From assembly GCA_947488755.1 (NCBI GenBank), contig CANLAD010000001.1:2923501-2987500 (forward strand): DNA of 64,000 nucleotides. Reading direction: 5' to 3'. The notes beneath the pieces are model-generated. The model made no database searches. It was not told where the DNA came from and worked only from the letters and a program-made list of their open reading frames with translations. Positions within the stretch are counted from its first letter, which is position 1; the number at the start of each line of letters is the position of its first letter. Positions 33,389 to 42,433 of the stretch are shown here, one piece after another. Origin of the DNA: an uncultured Erythrobacter sp. Its GTDB lineage: Bacteria; Pseudomonadota; Alphaproteobacteria; Sphingomonadales; Sphingomonadaceae. Made by a program: the position numbers and the translations under genes.

Positions 33389-34504
33389 ATGGAGCCGGGG
33401 GAGATGGGGAGGCTGTCGGGCATCAAGGTCGTCGATCTTACGCAGTTCCTGCCGGGGCCGATGATGACGGTAATGATGGCCGATCAGGGGGCCGAGATCA
33501 TCAAAGTCGAGCCCGAAGCGGGCGATCCGGCTCGCGAACAGGCCCCGTTCGACACCTATGGCGATGCGACCCACTCGGTCTGGTTCGCCAATCTCAATCG
33601 CGGCAAGCAAAGCGTGACGCTCGACCTCAAGAGCGAGAACGGCAAGACGGCGCTGCGCGATTTGATCGCCGAGGCGGACGTCTTCGTCGAGGGCTTTCGT
33701 CCGGGGGTGATGAAGCGGCTCGGCTTCGATTACGAGGCTGTGAAAGCGATCCGGTCAGATATCGTCTATTGCTCGATCTCCGCCTTCGGGCAGGAGGGCG
33801 CGCTGGCGCATCACCCTGCTCACGACATGGCGGTGCAGGCGCTCGCGGGGTTTCTATCGGTCAATGATGGCGCTGATGGAATGCCGGTGGTGCCCGGTGC
33901 GCCAAGTGCGGACCTCGCCGCAGGGCTGACGGCGCTTTCGGCGGTGTTGATGGCGCTGCTGGGCCGCGAACGAACCGGCGAGGGCGCGTATATCGACTGC
34001 GCGATGTTCGACAGCCTGCTGCCGTGGTGCGCTCACACCGCTGGCAGCGCAATTGCGGGCGGTCCGAGCCCGATTTCGCAAGAGCAGCGCTCGCTTGGCG
34101 GCGCGGCGTTCTATCAGGTCTACAAGACTAGAGACGCGCGCCACGTCGTGCTCGGCGGACGGGAGGTCAAGTTCGCCCGCAATCTTCTGACCGCGCTGGG
34201 CCGTGAAGACCTGTTGCCGCTCGCCGAAGCGCCAGCGGGCGAGCAAAGCGAGTTGATTGCTTTCCTCAGAGACACGTTCGCGACCAGAACCCGCGCGGAA
34301 TGGATCGACTGGTTCGCCGACAAGGATGTCGCGTTCTCACCCGTCCTCGATTTCCGCGAGGCGCTGGACGAACCGCATATCGCGGAGCGCGGCCTGCTGG
34401 TGTCGAGCGCCGGCGGTGGCAATCACATCGCCCCCGCTATCCGGTTTGCAGGCGAGGACTGGCAGCCGGGCGCGGTCCCCGAAAAGGGCGAGCATTCGCA
34501 ATGA
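33389..34504 (+). CDS. CaiB/BaiF family CoA transferase 3
   Basis: A 371-residue class III CoA transferase with GIKVVDLTQFLPGPMMTVMM, NRGKQSVTLDLKSENG, EGFRPGVMKRLGFDYE and the aspartate in GAPSADLAAGLTALS. The ATG at 33389 directly follows the previous stop; the ATG at 33404 is an alternative. It is the last gene of the operator-7 operon and converges on the GntR-type regulator gene with an eight-base gap. Its active-site region is closer to the copy at 4072-5253 than to the gene just upstream. Confidence 0.87.
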   Translation: MEPGEMGRLSGIKVVDLTQFLPGPMMTVMMADQGAEIIKVEPEAGDPAREQAPFDTYGDATHSVWFANLNRGKQSVTLDLKSENGKTALRDLIAEADVFVEGFRPGVMKRLGFDYEAVKAIRSDIVYCSISAFGQEGALAHHPAHDMAVQALAGFLSVNDGADGMPVVPGAPSADLAAGLTALSAVLMALLGRERTGEGAYIDCAMFDSLLPWCAHTAGSAIAGGPSPISQEQRSLGGAAFYQVYKTRDARHVVLGGREVKFARNLLTALGREDLLPLAEAPAGEQSELIAFLRDTFATRTRAEWIDWFADKDVAFSPVLDFREALDEPHIAERGLLVSSAGGGNHIAPAIRFAGEDWQPGAVPEKGEHSQ

Positions 34505-34512
34505 CGCTGCCG

Positions 34513-35274
34513 CTATCCTTCGACGTCGATATGCATGGCGTAGGCGAAGCGATCGCCGGGGTGGTGGCTGACGGAAATCTCGAAAATCCGGCCCGCCGGG
34601 TCGAAATAGCAGCGCAGAATCCGCAGGACCGGGCTGTGCTCGTCGATCGACAGCGCAGCGGCGGTGTCGGCATCCGCAGCAATCGCCTGAATGTCCTGAG
34701 TGACCTTGCCGATCCTGACGCCCGCGGACCGCTCGATCTGGCTGAACAGAGTGCCCGCGCCAAGGTCAAGCTCATCGAGCGCGTCTCCGAGCCGCTCGTG
34801 GAAATAGGCGTGGGTGGCCGCGATCGGCAGCGCGTCGCCTGCATGACGCCGGACCCCGTGATAGCAGCTCCATTGTCCCTCGACCGGATCGGCGATCTGC
34901 TCCGCGACGCTTTCGGGCAGCTCGCAGCGTCCAAGCGGCGCGTACTCCACCTGACTGCCCTGCGCGTATTGCAGAAGCTCGCCGACATTGGACAGCGGCT
35001 GATGCAGCGCTCCGCCGCGCGCCGCGGCGGGTTGCACGACAGTGCCCGACCCACGCCTTCGCTGGATCAGCCCCTCGGCTTCCAGCCGACGCAAGGCTTC
35101 GCGCACGGTAAAGCGGCTGACGTCGAAGCGTTTGCACAGCACGGTTTCGGTCGGAAATTGCTTACCTTGACCAAATTCGCCCGCGACGATCGCTTCACGC
35201 AGCTCGGCCGCGAGTTGCAGGTAACGCGGTGTCCGCGCCTGTTTTTGCCCGCTTCCGCTCGCCTTGGTCGCCAA
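34513..35274 (-). CDS. GntR family regulator, HutC subfamily with UTRA domain
   Basis: A 253-residue regulator, the only one in the island. The N-terminal winged helix (about residues 12-80) has PRYLQLAAELREAIVAGEF, LPTE-type QFPTETVLCKRFDVSRFTVREALRRLE and GLIQRRRGSGTVV. Residues about 95-250 form a UTRA ligand domain ending ISVSHHPGDRFAYAMHID. I chose the TTG at 35274 because GGGGAGG lies five bases upstream; longer versions would enter the divergent gene. HutC-type regulators bind GT-N4-AC palindromes, which the seven TTGTCCGGACAA sites provide. No site is seen at its own promoter (42 bp from the divergent gene). UTRA domains bind small effectors, here perhaps the pathway substrate. Confidence 0.86.
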   Translation of the reverse strand: MATKASGSGQKQARTPRYLQLAAELREAIVAGEFGQGKQFPTETVLCKRFDVSRFTVREALRRLEAEGLIQRRRGSGTVVQPAAARGGALHQPLSNVGELLQYAQGSQVEYAPLGRCELPESVAEQIADPVEGQWSCYHGVRRHAGDALPIAATHAYFHERLGDALDELDLGAGTLFSQIERSAGVRIGKVTQDIQAIAADADTAAALSIDEHSPVLRILRCYFDPAGRIFEISVSHHPGDRFAYAMHIDVEG

Positions 35275-35315
35275 TCCAGCCTCCCCACGCCCGGTGTCGC
35301 ATACGGAGCCCGGTC

Positions 35316-36545
35316 GTGAGCGATCCGCTGCTTGCGAGCCTCGCGCGTTCTCTAACGCGTGCACCCGGTAAAAGCGAACGAACGCGCGCGCGGTTCCATC
35401 TGCTGGACTGGCTGTCCTGCGTCGCGGGAGCTCGGCAGAGCGAGGCTGCGCGGGTGGCGGCGGCGATTTCTCCGCATGGCTGGGAGCGGGCGAGCTACCT
35501 CGGCAATGTCCTTGAGATGGACGACGTCCATCGCACCGCACTGCTGCATCCCGGCCCGGTTGTCTGGCCCGCCGTGTTCAGCGATCCAGCGGCGGGCATG
35601 GACATGCGCCTCGATGCGGCGGTGCGCGGATACGAGGCGATGATCGCTGTCGGTGCGGCGTTTGACGCACATCACTATGCCCATTGGCACCCCACCGCGA
35701 CGATGGGCGGATTCGGCGCGGGGGCTGCCGTGGGATCGCTGCTTGGCCTTACCGAAGACCAATATGCCAGCGCGCTCGGCAATGCCGGGTCGGTTGCGGG
35801 CGGGGTCTGGCATATGCGGCACGATCCGGGCGCGTTGACGAAGCAGTGGCATATCTATCACGCGGTTCGCACTGGTCGCGATGCGGCGCTTCACGCACAG
35901 TTTGGCGCGACGGGTCCGTCGGCGGTGATCGAGGGCGCACAGGGCCTGTTCGCGGCGATGACGCGCGAGGCCGGAGCGCTTGCGGGCGACGCGGAAAAAT
36001 GGCTGATCGAGGATGTGAGCTTTAAGCCCTGGGCCGCTTGTCGCCATGCCCACCCGGCGATCGATGCGGCGATGGAGTTGCGCTCCAAGGGCAAGCTGGA
36101 GCCGCCCTTCGAGGTTGCGAGCTTTGCCGATGCGCTGACCTTTTGCGACCGGCCCAATCCCGCGACAGAATTGGAAGCCAAGTTTTCGCTCCAGCATGCG
36201 GTTGCCGCGGTGGCCGATGGCAGGCAGGCCGAGCCGCAGGACTTCACGTCGGAGGCGATCGCGAGCCTCGCCGGACTGCGATCCCAGGTCAGCGTCAGCG
36301 AGGATCCCGCGATCACAGCGCGCTATCCGGCGCATTTCGGCGCGCGGATCAACGGGCTCGAACTGGTCGACACGCGCGGCGATCCTGAGCGCCCGATCGA
36401 TGAAGACGCGCTGGTGGCGAAGGTTCACAGTCTCGTGGCCTGGGGTGGGTTGCCCGCGGGCGAGGCGCGCCGGGCCATCTCGCTGGCGCTTGCCGGAGAC
36501 GATCCGGAGGCACTGTGCAGGATGCTAGAGGACTGGATCCGGTGA
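35316..36545 (+). CDS. MmgE/PrpD family protein 1
   Basis: A 409-residue member of the family that includes 2-methylcitrate dehydratase, cis-aconitate decarboxylase and iminodisuccinate epimerase. Typical parts are EMDDVHRTALLHPGPVVWPAV, HYAHWHPTATMGGFGAGAAVG and TKQWHIYHAVRTGRDAALHA. The HPT histidine region is intact. The GTG at 35316 has GGAG eight bases upstream and lies 42 bp from the divergent regulator gene. It overlaps the second MmgE/PrpD gene by four bases. A hydration, dehydration or isomerisation of a branched di- or tricarboxylate is expected; no operator is visible in front. Confidence 0.82.
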   Translation: MSDPLLASLARSLTRAPGKSERTRARFHLLDWLSCVAGARQSEAARVAAAISPHGWERASYLGNVLEMDDVHRTALLHPGPVVWPAVFSDPAAGMDMRLDAAVRGYEAMIAVGAAFDAHHYAHWHPTATMGGFGAGAAVGSLLGLTEDQYASALGNAGSVAGGVWHMRHDPGALTKQWHIYHAVRTGRDAALHAQFGATGPSAVIEGAQGLFAAMTREAGALAGDAEKWLIEDVSFKPWAACRHAHPAIDAAMELRSKGKLEPPFEVASFADALTFCDRPNPATELEAKFSLQHAVAAVADGRQAEPQDFTSEAIASLAGLRSQVSVSEDPAITARYPAHFGARINGLELVDTRGDPERPIDEDALVAKVHSLVAWGGLPAGEARRAISLALAGDDPEALCRMLEDWIR

Positions 36546-37843
36546 GCGCGACCGCCAACCTGCTTGCCTTTGCCAGCGCTACACACACGCTTCCGGACGA
36601 TGCGCGCGCCGATGCCTTGCGACTGCTTGCCGATACGCTGGCGGTAGGCGCGGCAGGGGCGCGATCGCCGGAAGCGCGGCAATTGCGATCCGCCATCGGA
36701 GTCTCCGATGCGCTAGCGACGGCGCGGCGGTTCGATGGAGCGCGCTTCCAACCCGGCGATGCTGCCTTCTACAATGGATTCGCGATCCACTGCCTCGAAT
36801 GGGACGCGGTGCATGAAGGCGCTGTCGTCCATGCCCTGTCGGTCGTCACGGCGGCGCTGCTGGCCAGATCGGATCAAGGTAATGGGTCTGATGGTGAGGA
36901 TTTTCTCACCGCTCTGGCGGTCGGTGTTGATGTTGCCAGCGGGCTCGGCATCGCGGCGACCGGACCGATGCGGTTCTTCCGCCCTGCGACCGCCGGTGTG
37001 ATTGGCGCCGCGCTTGCCTGCGCGCGGCTTTCCCGCATGCCGTCGGAAAAGTTCGCCGATGTGATGGGCCTTGCCTATTCCTTCGCGGGCGGGACGATGC
37101 AGGCGCATGTCGAAGCCTCGATCGCGCTGCCGCTGCAAATCGGGAACGCGGCGCGCGCCGCGACCATGGCGGTGGCGCTGGTGGAAGCGGGCATGGATGG
37201 ACCGCACGACGCACTCGACGGCCCGTTCGGCTACGGTGCGCTGATCGAGCCGCTCGACCTGCATCGCTACACGCGCGATCTCGGTCGCGTCTGGCGGATC
37301 GGCGAGGTGGCTACCAAGCCATTCCCATCAGGCCGGGCGAGCCACGGGGCGCTTGGCGAACTGCAGGCGCTTTATCACGGCGGACTGCGGCTGGAGGATG
37401 TTGCAGAGATCGAACTGTTTGCTCCGCCGCTGATCGAGCGGCTGGTCGGGCGACCTTACAAGCCGGATATGACGCCCGCCTATGCGAGGCTTTGCCTCGC
37501 CATTCTCGCCCCGCTGATGCTGCGCGACGGCGTGATCGATCCGGCCTTTTTTGCCGGGGAAGCGCTGCATTGCGAAGAACTCGTTGCTCTTGCCGGGAAC
37601 GTCACTGTGACACTCGACAACAATCCCGACGGTAACGCCATGATTCCGCAACGCCTGATTATCACGAAGCAGGATGGCAGCGTGATCGAGCGCGAGATCA
37701 CAGCCAGTCTCGGCAGCATCGAGAAGCCGATGGACGCAGCACAACGCCGCGCGAAATATGATCTGTGCCGCGAGCTCGCCCGGTCGAGCGTCGATCCGCG
37801 GATCTTCGACAATCCCTTAAGCTACGCGGTGGAGCCGACATGA
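36542..37843 (+). CDS. MmgE/PrpD family protein 2, diverged
   Basis: A 433-residue paralogue of the preceding product. It keeps FYNGFAIHCLEWDAVHEGAVVHALSVV and PFPSGRASHGALGELQALY but has RFFRPATAGVIGAALACARL where copy 1 reads HWHPTATMG, so the HPT histidine is replaced by Arg. It may be a structural partner or have another reaction. The start is GTG at 36542, overlapping the previous stop (GTGA). It overlaps the AMP-forming ligase gene by four bases. Confidence 0.8.
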   Translation: MSATANLLAFASATHTLPDDARADALRLLADTLAVGAAGARSPEARQLRSAIGVSDALATARRFDGARFQPGDAAFYNGFAIHCLEWDAVHEGAVVHALSVVTAALLARSDQGNGSDGEDFLTALAVGVDVASGLGIAATGPMRFFRPATAGVIGAALACARLSRMPSEKFADVMGLAYSFAGGTMQAHVEASIALPLQIGNAARAATMAVALVEAGMDGPHDALDGPFGYGALIEPLDLHRYTRDLGRVWRIGEVATKPFPSGRASHGALGELQALYHGGLRLEDVAEIELFAPPLIERLVGRPYKPDMTPAYARLCLAILAPLMLRDGVIDPAFFAGEALHCEELVALAGNVTVTLDNNPDGNAMIPQRLIITKQDGSVIEREITASLGSIEKPMDAAQRRAKYDLCRELARSSVDPRIFDNPLSYAVEPT

Positions 37844-39207
37844 CCTACCCCACCTATTTCGAAGCCTTCGATCATCGGCAGGTTCTTCAGGATTACCCGA
37901 TCGGTGAGGCCTTCATCGCGCGCTACCAGTCCATGAGCCGCGACGAGCTGTTCGCGCTTCAGGACGCACAATTCCAGCGGTTGATGCGGCGCGGTTGGGA
38001 GGTGCCCTTCTATCGGAGATTGTGGGGCGAGCGCGGGATCGAGCCGGGCGATATTCGCGGGCTGGCAGATATCGGCAAGTTGCCGGTTTATGACAAGTCG
38101 GACCTGATGGCCTCCATCGCCGAGCACCCGCCCTATGGCGATTTCCACGGCATGGGAGAGGCCGCGACCCGGCCCCCCACCATCTTCCACACCACCAGCG
38201 GCACAACCGGCAAGCCGCAGACGCTGATGTTCGGACCCAAGGGTCGCGAGGTCGGCAACCTGCTGGTCGGGCGGATGTATCGCTGGATGGGGCTGGAATC
38301 CGATGACGTCGTCCACTCGGTCTACGGCCACGGCATGATCAACGGCGGGCACTACATTCGCGAGGCCGTCACACACTATACCAACAGCGTGTTCCTTTCC
38401 GCGGGCACGGGGATCGAGACCCGCAGCGTCAATCAGGTGCGACTGATGGCCGATTTCGGCGTGACGGCCATAGTTGGCTTCGTGGACTATATCCGCAAGC
38501 TCGCCGCCACCGCGGAGGCCGAGGGACTGTTCGACCAGATCGACATACGCATGATCATCGGACATCTGGGCACGGAGGACCGCGCCAGCACCGAGGCCGC
38601 CTGGCACGGCGCGAAAGCCTATGACTGGTATGGCGTGGGCGACACCGGATCGATCGCGGGCGAGGGGCCGGAGCGCGACGGCATGTACGTCTGGGAAGAC
38701 GCGCAATATCTCGAACTGCTGGGCGTCGACGATGGACAGCCTGTGGCAAGGGGCGAGACCGGCGACATGGTCGTGACCTGCCTTTACAAGGACGACATCG
38801 CGCCATGCATCCGCTTCAACACGCATGATATCACGCATGAGCTGGACGGGCGCGGAGAGATCGCCTTCAAGCGGATCGCGGGCTTCAAGGGGCGTAGCGA
38901 CAACATGGTCAAATTGCGCGGCATCAACGTGTTTCCGCACGCGATTGGCGCCCTGATAGAGAACCGCGATGATCTGACCGGAGAATACGTCTGCCATCTG
39001 CGCCGTGATGCACATCAGAAGGACCACATGGTGGTGACCTTGGAAAGCCGGGGCTGGACCGACAAGACTGCGCTGGCCGAAGCGCTTAGACAGGGGCTGG
39101 GTGTCGAGGTCGAAGTGGCGCTGGTCAAGCCGGGCGGCACCGCGAAGGCCACCGAGATCGACACCCGGCAAAAGCCCTTGCGCCTGATCGACGAGCGGGA
39201 CGTGTAA
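37840..39207 (+). CDS. PaaK-like AMP-forming acyl-CoA ligase
   Basis: A 455-residue adenylate-forming enzyme of the phenylacetate-CoA ligase type. The ATP-binding loop HTTSGTTGKPQ starts near residue 117, YDWYGVGDTGSIAGEGP is the acyl/AMP region, and GFKGRSDNMVKLRGINVFPHAIG is the hinge region before the small C-terminal domain. It joins CoA to an aromatic or heteroaromatic acid using ATP. The ATG at 37840 (GGAG upstream, ATGA overlap) sets the start. With the amidase that follows, it suggests an amide is hydrolysed and the acid activated. Confidence 0.86.
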   Translation: MTYPTYFEAFDHRQVLQDYPIGEAFIARYQSMSRDELFALQDAQFQRLMRRGWEVPFYRRLWGERGIEPGDIRGLADIGKLPVYDKSDLMASIAEHPPYGDFHGMGEAATRPPTIFHTTSGTTGKPQTLMFGPKGREVGNLLVGRMYRWMGLESDDVVHSVYGHGMINGGHYIREAVTHYTNSVFLSAGTGIETRSVNQVRLMADFGVTAIVGFVDYIRKLAATAEAEGLFDQIDIRMIIGHLGTEDRASTEAAWHGAKAYDWYGVGDTGSIAGEGPERDGMYVWEDAQYLELLGVDDGQPVARGETGDMVVTCLYKDDIAPCIRFNTHDITHELDGRGEIAFKRIAGFKGRSDNMVKLRGINVFPHAIGALIENRDDLTGEYVCHLRRDAHQKDHMVVTLESRGWTDKTALAEALRQGLGVEVEVALVKPGGTAKATEIDTRQKPLRLIDERDV

Positions 39208-39213
39208 GGCCCG

Positions 39214-40362
39214 ATGCTCGATCGCTACAACGCCTTTCTCTATCGCGATAAGCGCGCATCGGGCGGCTCTGGCGCGCTGGCGGGCGTTACCGTCGGCGTA
39301 AAGGCGAACATCGCCGTTGCGGGCATGCCCTTCCATGCGGGGATCGGTGCTTGGGAGGATCGGCGCGCCGATCGCGATGCCGAGGTGGTCCGCTGTCTGC
39401 GTGAGGCAGGCGCCATCATCACCGGCATGCTCAATATGGAAGAGGGCGCGCTGGGCGCTAAGACTGACAACCCGCATTTCGGCGCGGTGCAGAACCCGCA
39501 TCGTGACCGCTATTCGCCCGGGGGTTCCTCGGGGGGCAGCGGCGCGGCGGTGGCGGCGGCTCTGTGCGATATTGCGCTCGGCACCGACACAATGGGCTCG
39601 GTCCGCATTCCGGCGGCGCATTGCGGGGTTTACGGCTTCAAGCCTGCGACCGACCGAGTGAGCCAGGACGGCCTGATTTCCGCCGATCCGGCGCTCGACG
39701 CTATCGGTCCGCTGGCGCGCGATCTTGACATGCTGGAGCGCGCCGCACGCGTGATCAGCGATTTCGGCGAGGGGGACGTGAATGGCCGCGGCGCGACTTT
39801 GATCGATCACGGCGTCGATGTTGACCCTTCTGTGCAAAGCGCCTTTGCTGTAGCGCTGGAGCTGCTCGCTGGCGTTGCCAAGCATCGTCTCGATCATCCC
39901 CTTTCGCGCATTCGTTTTGCCGGGTTCATAGGCGTCAGCAAGGCGATGGCCGCTGATCTGGCGGATGTTCCCGTGTCCGACCATCTCGCCAAGCTGCTGA
40001 CCTATGGTCCGCGCCGCAGCGCAGGTGATTGGGCGGACGACACGGCGATCCTTGCGCAGACGCAGGATACCGTGCGCAAGATCATCGGTAGCGCCGGTTT
40101 CCTCCTGCTGCCCACGGTTCCCAATCCACCTTTCCCGCACAAGGAGCGCGAACCCGCCGCGCAGGCCGATTTTACCTGCCTCGCCAACATCGCCGGATGC
40201 CCTGCGATCAGCATTCCTGCCGGATGGACCGACGATAACCTTCCGGTCGGGTTGCAGATCATTGGATCGCCAGGCGCGGAAGCGGGGCTGTTCAGGATCG
40301 CCCGCCAACTCGATGACACACTGGGTGCCTATCGCGACCTAACGCAACACAAAGGAGCCTGA
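39214..40362 (+). CDS. Amidase-signature enzyme
   Basis: A 382-residue amidase-signature hydrolase. The Ser-cisSer-Lys triad is visible: Lys30 in VGVKANIA, the cis-serine region [12 protein letters not shown] (Ser105), and nucleophile Ser129 in [12 protein letters not shown]. It is shorter than most GatA/FAAH relatives (about 450-500), with the C-terminal part reduced. It hydrolyses an amide to acid and ammonia or amine, but is not expected to be the tRNA amidotransferase because no gatB/gatC are near. It follows the ligase gene after six bases. Confidence 0.87.
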   Translation: MLDRYNAFLYRDKRASGGSGALAGVTVGVKANIAVAGMPFHAGIGAWEDRRADRDAEVVRCLREAGAIITGMLNMEEGALGAKTDNPHFGAVQNPHRDRYSPGGSSGGSGAAVAAALCDIALGTDTMGSVRIPAAHCGVYGFKPATDRVSQDGLISADPALDAIGPLARDLDMLERAARVISDFGEGDVNGRGATLIDHGVDVDPSVQSAFAVALELLAGVAKHRLDHPLSRIRFAGFIGVSKAMAADLADVPVSDHLAKLLTYGPRRSAGDWADDTAILAQTQDTVRKIIGSAGFLLLPTVPNPPFPHKEREPAAQADFTCLANIAGCPAISIPAGWTDDNLPVGLQIIGSPGAEAGLFRIARQLDDTLGAYRDLTQHKGA

Positions 40363-40365
40363 ACC

Positions 40366-40674
40366 ATGCGCATCATCTGCCTGTTCAACCTCAAGGACGG
40401 GGTCGACATTTCCGAGTACGAGGAATGGGCGAAGACCCGCGACATTCCGGCTGTGAACGATTTGGGTTCGGTCGAGAGCTTCACCGTTCACAGAGCAACA
40501 GGCGTGTTTGGCGACGACAAGGCGAAACCGCATTTCGGCTATATCGAGATCATCGACATCACCGGCCTCGATGAATTCGTTAGCGACATTTCGAGCGAGG
40601 ATTTCCAACGTGCCGCCGCGCCCTTCCAGGGCTTTGCCGACAACCCGCAATTTATCCTGACCGAGGATCTGTGA
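40366..40674 (+). CDS. REDY/HapK-like small protein
   Basis: A 102-residue alpha-beta-barrel protein. The pattern MRIICLFNLKDGVDISEYEEWAK, SVESFTVHR and HFGYIEIIDI matches what I recall of the REDY family (RedY/HapK/PigK), known from prodiginine gene clusters, where its role is unclear. It overlaps the SDR gene by four bases (GTGA). Its presence here is one of the few hints that the island may handle a pyrrole-type compound, but members also occur in other settings. The family assignment is from memory of the pattern. Confidence 0.6.
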   Translation: MRIICLFNLKDGVDISEYEEWAKTRDIPAVNDLGSVESFTVHRATGVFGDDKAKPHFGYIEIIDITGLDEFVSDISSEDFQRAAAPFQGFADNPQFILTEDL

Positions 40675-41477
40675 GGGTGGCGAAGTTCGCTGGCAAAACG
40701 ATCGTCGTCACAGGCTCCGGCAAACAGAAAGGGCTCGGACAAGGCATCCTGCAGGCGTTCGCCGATGACGGGGCGAACTGCGTCGTTTCCGACCTTGCGA
40801 TCGATGACGAGGCCGAGGCGGTCGCGGAAGAACTGCGCGGGCGCGGCGCGAAGGTGCTGACTGTGGCTTGCGATGTTTCCAAGGCCGACCAGTGTCGCGC
40901 GCTGGTCGATGCGGCGGTGGAGAAATTCGGTAGCATCGACGTGTTCGTCAACAATGCCGGGATCGGCTTCAAGATGAAGCCGCTGCTGGAAGTCGACACT
41001 GCCGAGGAATGGGATCAGGTGATCGCGGTCAATCTTTCCGGCGCGTTCTACGGCACGCAGGCGGCCGCGCGCACTATGGTCGAGCGTGGCGAAGGCGGTC
41101 GCATCATCAACATTGCATCACAGGCTGCCAAGACTGGCTTCCCGCATCTGCCCGCCTATGTCTCATCGAAGCATGGCATGGTCGGCCTTACCCGCGCCAG
41201 CGCCGTCGAGCTGGGCGCGCACGGCATCACCGTCAACGCCGTGTGCCCCAACCATGTCACCACCGGCCTGGGCGCGCAGCAGAACGAATATTTCTCCAAA
41301 TTGCTCGGCTTCGACACCGTTGAGGACTATCTCGCCAACATGTCGGCAAAGAACCCGATGGGCCGCCCGGGTCTGCCCTCGGACACGGCGGCGGCGTGCC
41401 TTTGGCTGGCGAGCGAGGAGGCTTTCTACGTTACCGGCGAAGCGCTCAATGTGTCGGGTGGGGAAGAGATGCATTAA
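40671..41477 (+). CDS. Short-chain dehydrogenase/reductase
   Basis: A 268-residue SDR. The cofactor motif is TGSGKQKGLGQGI, two residues longer than the usual TGxxxGxG; NNAG and the catalytic NIASQ...YVSSK follow, and DVSK suggests NAD(H) or NADP(H) binding in the second strand region. It oxidises or reduces a hydroxyl or keto group. The start is GTG at 40671, overlapping the REDY-like stop. Repeat copy 2 separates it from the next gene. Confidence 0.88.
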   Translation: MRVAKFAGKTIVVTGSGKQKGLGQGILQAFADDGANCVVSDLAIDDEAEAVAEELRGRGAKVLTVACDVSKADQCRALVDAAVEKFGSIDVFVNNAGIGFKMKPLLEVDTAEEWDQVIAVNLSGAFYGTQAAARTMVERGEGGRIINIASQAAKTGFPHLPAYVSSKHGMVGLTRASAVELGAHGITVNAVCPNHVTTGLGAQQNEYFSKLLGFDTVEDYLANMSAKNPMGRPGLPSDTAAACLWLASEEAFYVTGEALNVSGGEEMH

Positions 41478-41480
41478 GGC

Positions 41481-41560
41481 GTCATGCCAGCGAACGCCGG
41501 GATCTTTGTCCGCACGCTTGCACGTCAATTGAAGGAGATCCCAGCTTTCGCTGGGATGAC
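41481..41560. repeat. Palindromic intergenic repeat, copy 2
   Basis: An 80-bp inverted repeat, left arm GTCATGCCAGCGAACGCCGG and right arm AGCTTTCGCTGGGATGAC, about 22 of 25 arm bases paired. It has the same ends as copies 1 and 3 but is more diverged. It begins three bases after the SDR stop and ends six bases before the next ATG, so it fills the whole gap and could hinder that gene's translation start. Confidence 0.8.
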
Positions 41561-41566
41561 GAACCT

Positions 41567-42433
41567 ATGAAAGAAGAACGCATCGACTGGCCCGCCAACG
41601 CCAAGATGGCGCTCAGCGTCGTCGTGAATGTCGAGGAAGGCAGCGAGATGACCATCGCGCGCGGCGATCGCGGGATGGAGCCGGTCGACGAGCTGGGCGT
41701 TTTCGTGAAGTCGAAGATGCGCAATTATTCCAACGAATCCAACTACCTCTACGGCATCAAGGCGGGCGCGCCGCGGATCGTGAAGCTCCTCAAGCGCTAC
41801 GACATGACCGCAAGCTGGACGGTCGCCGCGCTGGCCCTCGAAAACCACCCCGAGATCGCCGAAGCCATCGTCGATCTGGGCCATGAACCGGTCAGCCATG
41901 GCTGGCGCTGGGTGCATCAGTTCAAGATGGACGAAGAGGCCGAGCGCGACTTCATCCGCAAGGCAACGCGAAGCATCGAGAAGACCTGCGGCGTGCGCCC
42001 CTTTGGCTGGCTCAGTCGCTACCTGCTCACCGACAACACGCGCCGTTTGTTGAGCGAAGAGGGCTACACCTATCACATGGACGATTACTCGGGCGATGTG
42101 CCGTTCTGGGATCGCGAGACGGTGCTTGAAAAGCCCATGTGCATCGTCCCCTACCAGCTCGACAACAACGACATGAAGATGTGGACCGATCCGGCGTTGA
42201 CCCCGCACCAATGGCTCGAATACGCGAAAGCGAATTTCGACCAGATTTATCGCGAGGGCGAAGAGGGCAATCCGAAGATGATGAGCCTCGGCCTGCATCT
42301 GCGCATCATCGGGCGGCCGGGGCGCATCTGGGCGTTGAAGGAATTCTTCCGGCACGTTCGCGCGCATGAGGACGTGTGGATCACGACGCGCAAGGCGATC
42401 GCCGATCACTTCATGGCGGAGAACCCGGCGTGA
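41567..42433 (+). CDS. PuuE-like polysaccharide-deacetylase-fold protein 3
   Basis: A 288-residue protein, the closest of the three to allantoinase PuuE: WPANAKMALSVVVNVEEGSE, YDMTASWTVAALALENHPE, HEPVSHGWRWVHQFKMDEE and FGWLSRYLLTDNTRRLL. PuuE hydrolyses allantoin, a cyclic ureide; related proteins open cyclic imides. No signal peptide is present. The ATG lies six bases after repeat copy 2 and has no ribosome site of its own close by. It overlaps the crotonase gene by four bases (GTGA). Confidence 0.82.
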   Translation: MKEERIDWPANAKMALSVVVNVEEGSEMTIARGDRGMEPVDELGVFVKSKMRNYSNESNYLYGIKAGAPRIVKLLKRYDMTASWTVAALALENHPEIAEAIVDLGHEPVSHGWRWVHQFKMDEEAERDFIRKATRSIEKTCGVRPFGWLSRYLLTDNTRRLLSEEGYTYHMDDYSGDVPFWDRETVLEKPMCIVPYQLDNNDMKMWTDPALTPHQWLEYAKANFDQIYREGEEGNPKMMSLGLHLRIIGRPGRIWALKEFFRHVRAHEDVWITTRKAIADHFMAENPA

